Shown here piece after piece: positions 52,235 through 60,339 of a stretch of DNA of 64,000 nucleotides. The stretch is from contig JAHJIJ010000030.1 in the NCBI GenBank assembly GCA_018823325.1, forward strand, positions 1 through 64,000, written 5' to 3'. The position numbers were made by a program, and so were the translations under genes. The number at the start of each line of letters is the position of its first letter. Position 1 is the stretch's first letter. The notes beneath the pieces are model-generated. The model was not told the DNA's origin and ran no database searches. It saw only the letters and a list, made by a program, of their open reading frames with translations. The stretch is from Alphaproteobacteria bacterium. GTDB taxonomy: Bacteria > Pseudomonadota > Alphaproteobacteria > Sphingomonadales > Sphingomonadaceae.

Positions 52235-53265
52235 CGGGCGGCCTTCGGCGCAAAGAGAATGTCGCCCGCCGCGACGCCGCTCAGGATCTCGACCGTTCCG
52301 GGATCATCCGTGGCGGCGATCTGCACGGGCACGGTGCTCAGGCTCTTGTCTGCACCCAGGACCTGCACCTGATCGATGCCGTAGCGCGTCGTAACGAAGC
52401 GCCGTGGCACCGTAAGCGCCTTGCGCTGGCCGACGGCGACGGACGCACTGATCCGGCGGCCGACAAAATCGATGGTGAGTCCCGGGAGCGTGGCATCGAC
52501 CCGCAACTGACCGGCATTGATACCGGGATAGACTTGCACCACGCTGCCCTCTCGCGCGCCCGCATAATTTGCTTCCGTCACGAGCACGCGCGAGCCCGGA
52601 CGGACGGCGCCGATGGCGGACTCGGGCAGCATCAGGCGCAGGATCGGCGGCCCCGCGGTCACGGTCGCAAGCGACATGCCGGGTGCGACAACCGATCCAG
52701 CCGGCACATCGGCCCGCAGCACGCGTCCGCTTGCCGGGGCAAGCACCGCGCCCTGCGCCGCGACGCTGTTGCTGGCGCCCTGCTGCGCCCGCACCGCAGC
52801 GACCTGCGCGTTGGCCGCCCTGGCGGCGGCGAGCGCCTGATCGAGCCGGCCCTTGGCATAAACGCCATTGTCGTAAAGATACTGAATGCGCTTCAGCTCG
52901 GCATCGGCGCGCGCGGCCTCGGCCTGCGCGGCGGCCACCTGCGCGCCGTAAGCGCTGCTTTCATAGCCCAGCCGCGTATCGACGATCATGCCGATGCGCT
53001 GCCCCTTCTGAACCTGGTCGCCAGCACGGACCGTCAGACTGGTCAGGGTTCCGGGAATGCGGGCGAGCGCCTCCGCCTGATCGCGCGTGGCGATCTCGGC
53101 GCCGACGGCCTTCATGTCGGCAATCTCGCGCAACGCGAGGCGCAAGGTTTCGCCGGCGGGCGCGGCGGCTGCCACACGCTCGGCAGGCTCGTCACTGCTG
53201 CATGCCGACAAGGCCAGCGCCGCGATACCGAGCCCCGCACGACTCAGGCCAAACCATTTCGCCAT
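52231..53265 (-). CDS. RND periplasmic adaptor (membrane-fusion lipoprotein)
   Basis: A 344-residue adaptor with a lipoprotein signal (LALSACSS). It shows LTSLTVRAGDQVQKGQRIG (first half of the lipoyl domain), a coiled-coil hairpin rich in Ala and Gln (about residues 105-155), the second lipoyl half (VLAPASGRVLRADVPAGSVV) and a beta-barrel domain. GGGAGAG precedes ATG 53265. It overlaps the permease gene and follows the rhodanese gene by 29 bases on the same strand, so rhodanese, adaptor, pump and ArsR form one operon. Confidence 0.9.
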   Translation of the reverse strand: MAKWFGLSRAGLGIAALALSACSSDEPAERVAAAAPAGETLRLALREIADMKAVGAEIATRDQAEALARIPGTLTSLTVRAGDQVQKGQRIGMIVDTRLGYESSAYGAQVAAAQAEAARADAELKRIQYLYDNGVYAKGRLDQALAAARAANAQVAAVRAQQGASNSVAAQGAVLAPASGRVLRADVPAGSVVAPGMSLATVTAGPPILRLMLPESAIGAVRPGSRVLVTEANYAGAREGSVVQVYPGINAGQLRVDATLPGLTIDFVGRRISASVAVGQRKALTVPRRFVTTRYGIDQVQVLGADKSLSTVPVQIAATDDPGTVEILSGVAAGDILFAPKAAR

Positions 53266-53294
53266 CAAAGCTCTCCCTTTGCCCTTTCGTGGGC

Positions 53295-53633
53295 CTAATC
53301 CTGAACGACCGGGAAGCCGGCTGACTTCCAGGCGCCGATGCCGCCTGCCAGATGCGTGTCGATCACTGACTGCGCGGTGGCGCACTTCTCGAGCGCCATG
53401 GCCGAACGCTTGCCGCCCGCACATTGCAGCACCACGGTCCGGCCATTGGCCTCCGGAACGTCCCCGGGGGAAAAGCGCGACAGCGGGAGATTCATGGCGC
53501 CGGGGATGTGGCCCGAAGCGAATTCATCCGGCTCGCGCACGTCCACAACCAGCACGGAATTCTGCTGCATCATGGCGTTGAGTTCCGCGGCGTCTATTTC
53601 GCGGTGCGGTTTGGGCTTTCCGAATCCAAACAT
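53295..53633 (-). CDS. rhodanese-domain protein
   Basis: A 112-residue single-domain sulfurtransferase. The active-site loop CAGGKRS holds the catalytic Cys, and VLVVDVREPDEFASGHIPGA is the typical N-terminal part. AAGGAG touches an ATG at 53639, so the second ATG (53633, six bases later) is the better start. It is the first gene of the efflux operon and is divergent from the sulfide:quinone oxidoreductase gene. It probably moves the sulfane sulfur made by that enzyme to an acceptor. Confidence 0.9.
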   Translation of the reverse strand: MFGFGKPKPHREIDAAELNAMMQQNSVLVVDVREPDEFASGHIPGAMNLPLSRFSPGDVPEANGRTVVLQCAGGKRSAMALEKCATAQSVIDTHLAGGIGAWKSAGFPVVQD

Positions 53634-53657
53634 GGGCATCTCCTTAATTTCTGGTTG

Positions 53658-53680
53658 CGTATATCGTATTCTTCGTATAT
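53658..53680. promoter_or_regulatory. repeated CGTATAT elements in the sulfide cassette promoter
   Basis: CGTATAT occurs at 53658-53664 and 53674-53680, 16 bases apart, with a partial CGTATT between them. This A+T-rich block lies between divergent starts at 53633 and 53713 and is the most likely place for the ArsR-type repressor to bind. Confidence 0.45.
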
Positions 53681-53712
53681 TCGTCAACAACGATTGATAA
53701 GGAGCGGGGCCG

Positions 53713-54993
53713 ATGAGCAAGCCAAGGATCGTTGTGTTGGGCGCAGGTCTGGGCGGGACGATTGCCGCCTACGAGATTAAGGCGGCCGTCAAGGACCGGG
53801 CGGAGGTGATGACCGTCTCCGACTCGGACATGTACAGCTTCGTCCCCTCCAACCCCTGGGTGGCAGTGCGCTGGCGCGAGCCCGAGGCCATTCAGGTCCA
53901 TCTGCCGCCGATCTTTGCCAAAAAGAAGATCGGCTTCACGGCAGTAGGAGCAAAGCGGGTGCACCCGCAGGACAAGCGCCTTGACCTCAATGACGGCACC
54001 TCGCTCGACTATGACTATCTCGTCATCGCAACCGGCCCCGATCTGGCCTTCGACGAGATCGAGGGGCTTGGCCCCGATGGCGGCCACACCGTCTCCATTT
54101 GTCAGACGCCGCACGCATCTCATGCTGCGGATGCTTTTGATCGCTTTTGCGAAAATCCGGGACCGATCATCGTGGGCGCGGCGCAAGGCGCCTCCTGTTT
54201 CGGCCCGGCCTATGAATTCGCGCTGATCCTCGACACCGAGCTGCGCAGGCGCAAGATCCGCGACAAGGTGCCGATGACGTTCGTCACGCCCGAGCCCTAT
54301 ATCGGACATCTCGGCCTCGACGGCGTGGGCGACACCAAGAGCCTGCTCGAAAGCGAATTGCGCAACCGGCACATCAAGTGGGTGACGAACGCACGAATGA
54401 CGAAAGTCGAACCCGCGGTCATGCATGTGGAGGAAGTGGCGGACGATGGCGCCGTCGTCAAAACCCACACCCTGCCCTTCGCCTTCTCCATGATGCTGCC
54501 GGCTTTCCGCGGCGTGCCGGCTGTGCACGGCATCGAAGGGCTGACCAATCCGCGCGGATTCATCCTCATCGACAAGCACCAGCGCAACCCTGCTTATCCG
54601 GACATCTTCGCGCTGGGCGTCTGCGTCGCCATTCCGCCGACGGGTCCGACACCGGTCCCGGTGGGCGTGCCCAAGACCGGCTTCATGATCGAATCCATGG
54701 TCACCGCGATCGCAACCAATCTCGCCGCGCTGCTCGACGGCAGGGAGGCCGAGGCGGAGGCGACCTGGAATGCCGTCTGCCTCGCGGACTTCGGCGACGG
54801 CGGCGTCGCCTTCGTGGCCCAGCCGCAAATCCCGCCGCGCAACGTCAATTGGTCCGCGAGCGGAAAGTGGGTGCATCTCGCCAAGATCGGCTTCGAGAAG
54901 TACTTCCTGCGCAAGGTGAGAAAGGGCGAGAGCGAGCCCTTCTACGAGAAGCTTGCCCTTCATGTGATGGGCATCCGCAAGCTGAGACTGTGA
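53713..54993 (+). CDS. sulfide:quinone oxidoreductase-type flavoprotein
   Basis: A 426-residue FAD protein. The N-terminus has the dinucleotide fold IVVLGAGLGG and the FAD contact YLVIATGPD near residue 102. Three cysteines at about 130 (SICQTP), 162 (GASCFGP) and 357 (NAVCLAD) match the spacing of the redox cysteines of SQR enzymes. It would oxidise sulfide at the membrane surface and pass electrons to quinone, yielding sulfane sulfur. AAGGAG lies upstream of ATG 53713. Linked genes (DUF2892, rhodanese, ArsR) agree with this. A different flavoprotein of the same superfamily remains possible. Confidence 0.82.
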   Translation: MSKPRIVVLGAGLGGTIAAYEIKAAVKDRAEVMTVSDSDMYSFVPSNPWVAVRWREPEAIQVHLPPIFAKKKIGFTAVGAKRVHPQDKRLDLNDGTSLDYDYLVIATGPDLAFDEIEGLGPDGGHTVSICQTPHASHAADAFDRFCENPGPIIVGAAQGASCFGPAYEFALILDTELRRRKIRDKVPMTFVTPEPYIGHLGLDGVGDTKSLLESELRNRHIKWVTNARMTKVEPAVMHVEEVADDGAVVKTHTLPFAFSMMLPAFRGVPAVHGIEGLTNPRGFILIDKHQRNPAYPDIFALGVCVAIPPTGPTPVPVGVPKTGFMIESMVTAIATNLAALLDGREAEAEATWNAVCLADFGDGGVAFVAQPQIPPRNVNWSASGKWVHLAKIGFEKYFLRKVRKGESEPFYEKLALHVMGIRKLRL

Positions 54994-55018
54994 CCCGATC
55001 CCTCAAGGAGTATCTGAC

Positions 55019-55222
55019 ATGAATGTCGATCGCGCTGTTCTCGTGTTCGCCGGCTTCGTCGTGCTGCTCGGCGTGGCCTTGTCACTGACCGTCCATCCCT
55101 GGTGGATCGGCCTCACGATCTTTGCCGGCCTCAACATGGCCCAGGCGGGGATCACCGGTTTTTGCCCTGCGGCCATGATCTTCAAGGCGCTTGGCCTGCG
55201 CCCGGGCAGCGCCTTCCGGTGA
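55019..55222 (+). CDS. DUF2892 (YgaP-like) membrane protein
   Basis: A 67-residue protein with two membrane helices. The start NVDRAVLVFAGFVVLLG, a central HPWW and the later NMAQAGITGFCPAAMIFKALG mark the DUF2892 family, often fused or linked to rhodanese domains. The Cys in TGFCP is typical. AAGGAG precedes the ATG. It follows the SQR gene by 25 bases and overlaps the next start codon by one base. Confidence 0.87.
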   Translation: MNVDRAVLVFAGFVVLLGVALSLTVHPWWIGLTIFAGLNMAQAGITGFCPAAMIFKALGLRPGSAFR

Positions 55223-56472
55223 TGCGCATGCGGCGGCTGATCCTCCTCGCCCTGCTTGCAAGCAGCGCGCCGGCCGCGCAGGCGACCACGCTTGACGAGG
55301 CGATCGCTGCTGCCCTCGCCCATGCGCCTGCCATCGAGGCGGCGCGAGCGGAGAGCGATGCTGCCGCCGCGCGCGTGCGCGAGGCGCAGGCCGGGCAGCT
55401 CCCGACCGCGACCGTGACCGGCACCATTGGCTGGGGACGCCTGGACCCGCAGAGCTTCTTCGGGCTGGGCGCGGCGAACGTCACGCCTCGTGCCGCGCAG
55501 GTCACGGTCGAACAACCGCTCTTCACGGGTGGCCGCGTCAGCGCCGGCATCGCGCAGGCGCGCGCCGGTGACGAGGCAGCGAAGGCGCGGGAGAATATGA
55601 CGCGCAGCCAGACCATCGCTGCCGTGGCGCAGGCCTATGGAAATGTGCTGACCGGACGGGAACTCGTCGCCCTCCAGAGCGAGCTTGTCGCGCAGATGCA
55701 GGAGATCGCACGGCAGGCACAGCTGCGCTACAAGGCCGGCGAAAGTCCGCGCACCGACATCTCCCAGGCCGCCGCCCGCCTCGCCGAAGCGGAAGCAGCA
55801 CTGGCCGCCGCGCAGGGCCATGCCATTGCCGCCAATGCCCGGTTCACGAACCTGACAGGGCTGACGCCTGACGATCTGGCGCCGCTGCCGGCAAACCCCG
55901 CCCTCCCCGCCGCGCTGGACGAGGCGCTGGATGCCGCCCTCCAAACCAATCCCTCACTGGCGCAGGCGGAGGCTGGCCTGCGGGCAGCCCAGGCGGCGGC
56001 GCGCGCGGCGCGGGCGGAACGGCTGCCCACGGTCGGCGCTTTTGCGGAAGGCGCACTGGTTCGCGATCAGTTCTTCCCCGATTATCGCGCGGACAGCGCC
56101 ACAGTGGGCGTGCGGGCGCGCTGGCAGCTGTTCAACCCCGGCACCTCCGCCCGCGTCGCCGGCAGCGACAGCGCAGTGACCGCCGCCGAAGCGCGCCTGA
56201 AGGCTGCGCAGGACATGGTGCGCGAACAGGTGATCGCCACGTTTCAGGCCGTCCGCACCTCCCTGCTGGTCGAGGCGGCCGCGCAACGGCAGGCCGACGC
56301 TGCGGCGCAGGCGAGAGACAGCATTCGACATGAAGTGCATGTGGGCATGAAGCCCCAGCTCGACCTGCTTGACGCCGAGCGGGAAGCCACCGCCGCCAGA
56401 GCTGCTCTTGCTCGGGCACAGGCGGATCGGGCGACCGCCGCCTACCAGCTGCTTGCCTTGATCGGTCAGTAA
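55222..56472 (+). CDS. TolC-family outer-membrane efflux protein
   Basis: A 416-residue outer-membrane channel with a signal peptide ending PAAQATT. Two TolC repeats are seen; the first begins TLDEAIAAALAHAPAIEAAR and the second ALDEALDAALQTNPSLAQAEA, each followed by long Ala/Gln-rich helices, with beta-strand segments (ATVTGTIGWGR; TVGVRARWQLF) between. ATG 55222 overlaps the DUF2892 stop (TGATG). It completes the RND pump whose other parts lie on the opposite strand. It may be translated only with the upstream genes, as no ribosome site of its own is evident. Confidence 0.9.
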   Translation: MRMRRLILLALLASSAPAAQATTLDEAIAAALAHAPAIEAARAESDAAAARVREAQAGQLPTATVTGTIGWGRLDPQSFFGLGAANVTPRAAQVTVEQPLFTGGRVSAGIAQARAGDEAAKARENMTRSQTIAAVAQAYGNVLTGRELVALQSELVAQMQEIARQAQLRYKAGESPRTDISQAAARLAEAEAALAAAQGHAIAANARFTNLTGLTPDDLAPLPANPALPAALDEALDAALQTNPSLAQAEAGLRAAQAAARAARAERLPTVGAFAEGALVRDQFFPDYRADSATVGVRARWQLFNPGTSARVAGSDSAVTAAEARLKAAQDMVREQVIATFQAVRTSLLVEAAAQRQADAAAQARDSIRHEVHVGMKPQLDLLDAEREATAARAALARAQADRATAAYQLLALIGQ

Positions 56473-56496
56473 GGCCGAGGACGATTCTGCGTACGG

Positions 56497-57288
56497 CTAG
56501 TCGACGTCCTGCCCGAGCTCCGGGAGAGCATTGACGACCTCGACATTATGCTCCGCGCAAACCGCAGCAAGCTCCGGGCTATCGAGATAATCGGTCACGA
56601 ACACATCGATGGCGCCGATATGCCCGATGCGAACCGGGGCGCTGCGGGTCAGCTTGCTCCGATCGGCCACGAGAATGACCGATCGCGAGTTTTCGACAAT
56701 CGCATGCGACACCTGGACCTCGTTGAGATCGAAATCGAGCAGCGAGCCGTCGTCATCGATGGCGGAGGCGCCGATAACAGCAAAATCGACCTTGAAGTTC
56801 CTGATGAAGTCGACCGCCGTCGGGCCAACGGCGGCGCGATCCGCATGGCGAACGCGGCCGCCAACGACGATCAGGTCAATTGCGGGATTGCGACAGAGAA
56901 TATCGACGACGTTCAGATTGTTGGTGAGAACAAGGAGATTCGTGCGTCCGGCCAGAGCCCGCGCCACTTCTTCCGTCGTCGTGCCGATGTTGATGAACAG
57001 GGAGGCGCCATCCGGGATGCGCGCCGCGGCTTCCCGCCCGATGGCCGCCTTTTCCTCGACAGAGAGCCGGCGCCGCGCCTCGTACTGCAGGTTTTCGACA
57101 CCCGAACCCAGAATCGCGCCGCCGTGGACCCTGGAAAGATACCCGCGTTCGCAAAGGTCGTTGAGATCCTTGCGGATGGTCTGGGGCGTGACGTTGAGGC
57201 GCGAGACGAGATCCTCGACCGTCACCTTGCCATTGCGCCGGGCCAGATCGAGGATCTGGCGGTGGCGGGTGTTGGATGCGCTCGTCAT
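56497..57288 (-). CDS. glpR: DeoR-family repressor of glycerol genes
   Basis: A 263-residue DeoR regulator. The helix-turn-helix (VTVEDLVSRLNVTPQTIRKDL) and the sugar-phosphate sensor domain with FINIGTTTEEVARAL, LTNNLNVVDIL and VVGGRVRHADRAAVG fit GlpR. Its ligand should be glycerol-3-phosphate. The glpD-glpF-glpK genes lie on the same strand upstream, separated by a TonB receptor gene. The start ATG 57288 has only a weak ribosome site. Assignment to glp rests on domain and neighbourhood. Confidence 0.85.
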   Translation of the reverse strand: MTSASNTRHRQILDLARRNGKVTVEDLVSRLNVTPQTIRKDLNDLCERGYLSRVHGGAILGSGVENLQYEARRRLSVEEKAAIGREAAARIPDGASLFINIGTTTEEVARALAGRTNLLVLTNNLNVVDILCRNPAIDLIVVGGRVRHADRAAVGPTAVDFIRNFKVDFAVIGASAIDDDGSLLDFDLNEVQVSHAIVENSRSVILVADRSKLTRSAPVRIGHIGAIDVFVTDYLDSPELAAVCAEHNVEVVNALPELGQDVD

Positions 57289-57357
57289 GTCGGCGTTCTG
57301 ACGCGTCGACTCTTCAGTTGCAAGGGCTGTTGCACAAGCCGTCCGTGACGGGGTATC

Positions 57358-57385
57358 GGGCCAGGCTGCGGCAACAGCCTGGCCC
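57358..57385 (-). terminator. hairpin between TonB receptor 3 and glpR
   Basis: Perfect 11-base arms GGGCCAGGCTG and CAGCCTGGCCC around a six-base loop lie just after the receptor stop. No T-run follows on the minus strand, so it may stabilise mRNA ends or only weaken read-through into glpR. Confidence 0.5.
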
Positions 57386-57398
57386 TCCCCTTTAGCTG

Positions 57399-60134
57399 CT
57401 AGAACGCTTTCGACAGCGAGAGGCCGATCACGCGCCCGATCGGGTTGGCGGCCTGCGGATCGAATCCGCCGCCACCATTCGCATTGGCAACGATGTTCAC
57501 GAACGGCGGATCGGCATCGAACAGGTTGCGGACGTCCAGCCCGACCCTCACGCCGCCGAGCATCGAAACATCGTCCTCAAACCGGTAGGCCACGCTGAGA
57601 TCGACCGTCGTATAGGCGTCCACCTTCTGAACCGGCGTGGCCAGATCGTTGGTGTAGCCACCCATATGATTGACGAAGGCGAACGCCGACAGTCCGCCCT
57701 GATGCCAGCCGACCGTTCCGCGCGCGCGGAACCGGACGGGGTAACCGATGCGGTTGACGACATTGACTTCCGGAGCGCCCGGCGTCTGCGAGAGGCGATA
57801 TTCGAGATAATAGGTACCGCTCAGCCCAAGGCTCAGTTCACCGTCCGTCGTTGCGCCGAAGCGGTAGTTGAATTCGAAATCGAGGCCACTGGCTTTGGTC
57901 GTGGCCAGATTCTGCTCAAGGCCATTCACGAAGACGCCCGGCGCAGGCAACAGCGGCCCGAAGAGTGGCAGTGGCGTCGGGTCCGGCCCTACGCCCAGAA
58001 TGAACTTGTCGATCAGCGCCGAGCATTCCGCCGAAGGGCAATAAGAGATGACGCCTGCATAGGCCTCCGGCTTCTGAAGGATGTTGAGATTGCTCAAATA
58101 GGAGCTGATTTGGTTCTCATAGTTGATGTTGAAGTAGTTGAGGCTTGCGCGCAGGCCCGGAATGTTGAGCGGACGCCATTCAGCGCCAAGCGACCAGGTC
58201 GTCGCGGTTTCCGGCTTAAGCCCCAGATTACCACCCCCTGTGGTGTAGCCAAGGACCGGGCCGTTCGGCGTCGCATAATTCTGGACGAAGACCGCAGAGA
58301 CCGGGCCAACCAGCTGCGTGAGGCCAGGCGCGCGGAAGGATGTGCCGTAGCTGCCGTGGAACTTCAGCCCGCCCCCGACGAGCCAGTTGACGCCGATCTT
58401 GGGGTCCGTCGTGCGGCCGACCACGGTGTAGTTGGTCGTCCGCAAGCCGAAGTCGAGGGTGAGTTCTTCGACCCCCGGCATGCCGTTGCCCGCTCCAACC
58501 ACCGGCACCAGCAATTCGCCGTAGAAGGCGTCAGATGTGCGAGACAGATCCTTCAGGCCGCCAAACGCTGGCGCGTTGTTCTCCGGCGTTCCGAGAATGA
58601 GGCCGTTGAGCACCTTGTCCGTCTGACGCTGATAGCCGACGGCCAGCTGGACATTGCCACCCGGCAGGGCAAACAGCGTGCCGTCCAGCTTCGCTTCATA
58701 GACATATTGTCGGCTGCGTCCGGGCGCGTCGAACAGGTCATTGTTGATCCCCGCCAACACTTCCGGTCGATTGGGGCCGAACAGATTGAGTGCAGTAGCC
58801 GGGTCGGTGCTCGCCAGCGCTGCGGCGACCTGCGGCGAGGTGCTGGCAATCCGCACCTGATAGGCTTCATCCTTGTTCTGCCCATAGGAGCCGCTGACGG
58901 TCAGGCGCCAGTCGCCCCACAGCTTCGCTTCTGCGCCGAGATAGGCCGTGTAGTTCTCGGAAAAGCCACTATCCGTCCAGGTATCGCCAAGCGATTGGCC
59001 GCCGAACCAGTAATTCACGATCACCGAGGTGTCGTTGGTGCCCGGAGGCGCCACGAAATAGGGATTGGCATCCGTCACCACCAGAGGACCGGATTCAAAC
59101 GGCACCTGGCGGCGATAGCGGCGGTGCGAATAATGCCCATCGGCAAAAATGCGAAGGCCCTCGGTAATCTCCTGATCGAAGGTGAACGCGACGCTGTGCT
59201 GCTTCTGGTGGGGGAGCAGATCCTGAGACTTGATCGGGTCGCACAGATTGACGGTGCCGGGCACGAGTTGCCCTGCAGTCGCCTGCGTGACGCCACCAGC
59301 GGGGATGGCATAGGTCGTGCCGTTGACCTCAATGGTCCCCGGATTGCAGGCTGTCCTGCGGTTGTCCGCGCCGCCCCGGCCGGACAGATCCGCCGAATAG
59401 AAGTCGCGATCCAGCCCGCTCAGGGCGCTTCGCTGCGAAATCTCGCCGCCGATCGTCAGCTGGCCGGTGCTCCAGCGATGGCCGGCGAGCGCATTGACTT
59501 GCCACTCATCATAATTGTCGCCGAAGCCATAGCGGCCGCCGACCTGAAACCCCTCGAAATTGCGACGGGTGATCAGGTTCACCACACCGGCAATCGCGTC
59601 CGAGCCGTAAGTCGCCGAAGCGCCATCCGCGACGATATCGACCCGCTGAAGCATGACGGTCGGGATCGCGGTCGGGTCGACCGCCAGGCCGACGGTGCCG
59701 GCCGGTACGGCGCGATGACTGTTCACAAGTGTCAGCGTGGCGAAGGGGCTGAGCCCGCGCAGGTTGATGGCGTTGCCATAAGTGATGTTGCCAGCCCCGC
59801 CCGTCCCGCTGCGCGAAGATTCCGAAACCCCGAGGTTGAACACCTGCGGTTGAAGCTGCAGCACCTGATTGGTCGTGACCGCATTGACAGCATCAATCGT
59901 ATCGCGATCAACCGTGATGAGTGACGATCCGACCGGAGCGACGCCGCGCAATTGCGTGCCGGTGACAATCACTTCAGTGGCGGGTTCGTCGGGCTGAGCG
60001 CTGCCCGCGCCGTCATTCGTCTGCGCTTGCGTGGTCGCCGATGCTCCAACTGTAAGCGCAATCACGGCAGTTCCCAGAGACAGCCGCCGAACATGGCGAA
60101 TGGCGGACTCCAGTTGTGAAGCTGATTTCGTCAT
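57399..60134 (-). CDS. TonB-dependent outer-membrane receptor 3
   Basis: A 911-residue receptor: signal peptide ending TTQAQT, VIVTGTQLRGVAPVGSS, plug motifs NLRGLSPFATLTLVNSHRAV and SATYGSDAIAGVVNLI, barrel and a final Phe. It is of the same subfamily as receptors 1 and 2 but more diverged. GGGGAGGAA precedes ATG 60134. A LacI-type element at 60220 links it to the central regulon although it stands inside the glp cluster. It follows the glpK terminator, so it is probably not read from the glp promoter. One hypothesis is that it imports a glycerol-containing ester or glycoside. Confidence 0.92.
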   Translation of the reverse strand: MTKSASQLESAIRHVRRLSLGTAVIALTVGASATTQAQTNDGAGSAQPDEPATEVIVTGTQLRGVAPVGSSLITVDRDTIDAVNAVTTNQVLQLQPQVFNLGVSESSRSGTGGAGNITYGNAINLRGLSPFATLTLVNSHRAVPAGTVGLAVDPTAIPTVMLQRVDIVADGASATYGSDAIAGVVNLITRRNFEGFQVGGRYGFGDNYDEWQVNALAGHRWSTGQLTIGGEISQRSALSGLDRDFYSADLSGRGGADNRRTACNPGTIEVNGTTYAIPAGGVTQATAGQLVPGTVNLCDPIKSQDLLPHQKQHSVAFTFDQEITEGLRIFADGHYSHRRYRRQVPFESGPLVVTDANPYFVAPPGTNDTSVIVNYWFGGQSLGDTWTDSGFSENYTAYLGAEAKLWGDWRLTVSGSYGQNKDEAYQVRIASTSPQVAAALASTDPATALNLFGPNRPEVLAGINNDLFDAPGRSRQYVYEAKLDGTLFALPGGNVQLAVGYQRQTDKVLNGLILGTPENNAPAFGGLKDLSRTSDAFYGELLVPVVGAGNGMPGVEELTLDFGLRTTNYTVVGRTTDPKIGVNWLVGGGLKFHGSYGTSFRAPGLTQLVGPVSAVFVQNYATPNGPVLGYTTGGGNLGLKPETATTWSLGAEWRPLNIPGLRASLNYFNINYENQISSYLSNLNILQKPEAYAGVISYCPSAECSALIDKFILGVGPDPTPLPLFGPLLPAPGVFVNGLEQNLATTKASGLDFEFNYRFGATTDGELSLGLSGTYYLEYRLSQTPGAPEVNVVNRIGYPVRFRARGTVGWHQGGLSAFAFVNHMGGYTNDLATPVQKVDAYTTVDLSVAYRFEDDVSMLGGVRVGLDVRNLFDADPPFVNIVANANGGGGFDPQAANPIGRVIGLSLSKAF

Positions 60135-60219
60135 TTCCTCCCCTTTCCGAGCCTGAGACAGCCTTTATCGGCCGATTCGATTTTCGGTTTATAGAGATTA
60201 CGAAATAAACGAACCTTCA

Positions 60220-60233
60220 TGCAAGCGTTTTCA
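60220..60233. promoter_or_regulatory. predicted LacI operator upstream of TonB receptor 3
   Basis: TGCAAGCGTTTTCA has one perfect half and one weak half, 86 bases before the receptor start. It is the weakest of the promoter-located elements. Confidence 0.42.
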
Positions 60234-60265
60234 TAGCGTCACCCCGTTCGCTTAGACGGGCAAAA

Positions 60266-60300
60266 AACGCAATGCCGGCCCCACTTGGGGGCCGGCAGCG
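60266..60300 (-). terminator. rho-independent terminator of the glp operon
   Basis: On the minus strand TGCCGGCCCC and GGGGCCGGCA pair perfectly around a five-base loop and lead into six Ts. It lies 40 bases after the glpK stop. Confidence 0.82.
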
Positions 60301-60339
60301 CAAAAATTAGAAATATATTTTCGCGAGCCTGTCGCGAAC

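Noticed and set aside
49238-52372. 1044-codon open frame on the plus strand
   Set aside because: Exact antisense shadow of the RND permease; rich in Arg, His and Asp with no domain.
57666-59924. 752-codon open frame on the plus strand
   Set aside because: Antisense shadow of TonB receptor 3.
60048-60064. TGTAAGCGCAATCA near the 5' end of TonB receptor 3
   Set aside because: It is inside coding sequence at about codon 25 and lacks symmetry; kept out although receptor 1 has a better intragenic element.
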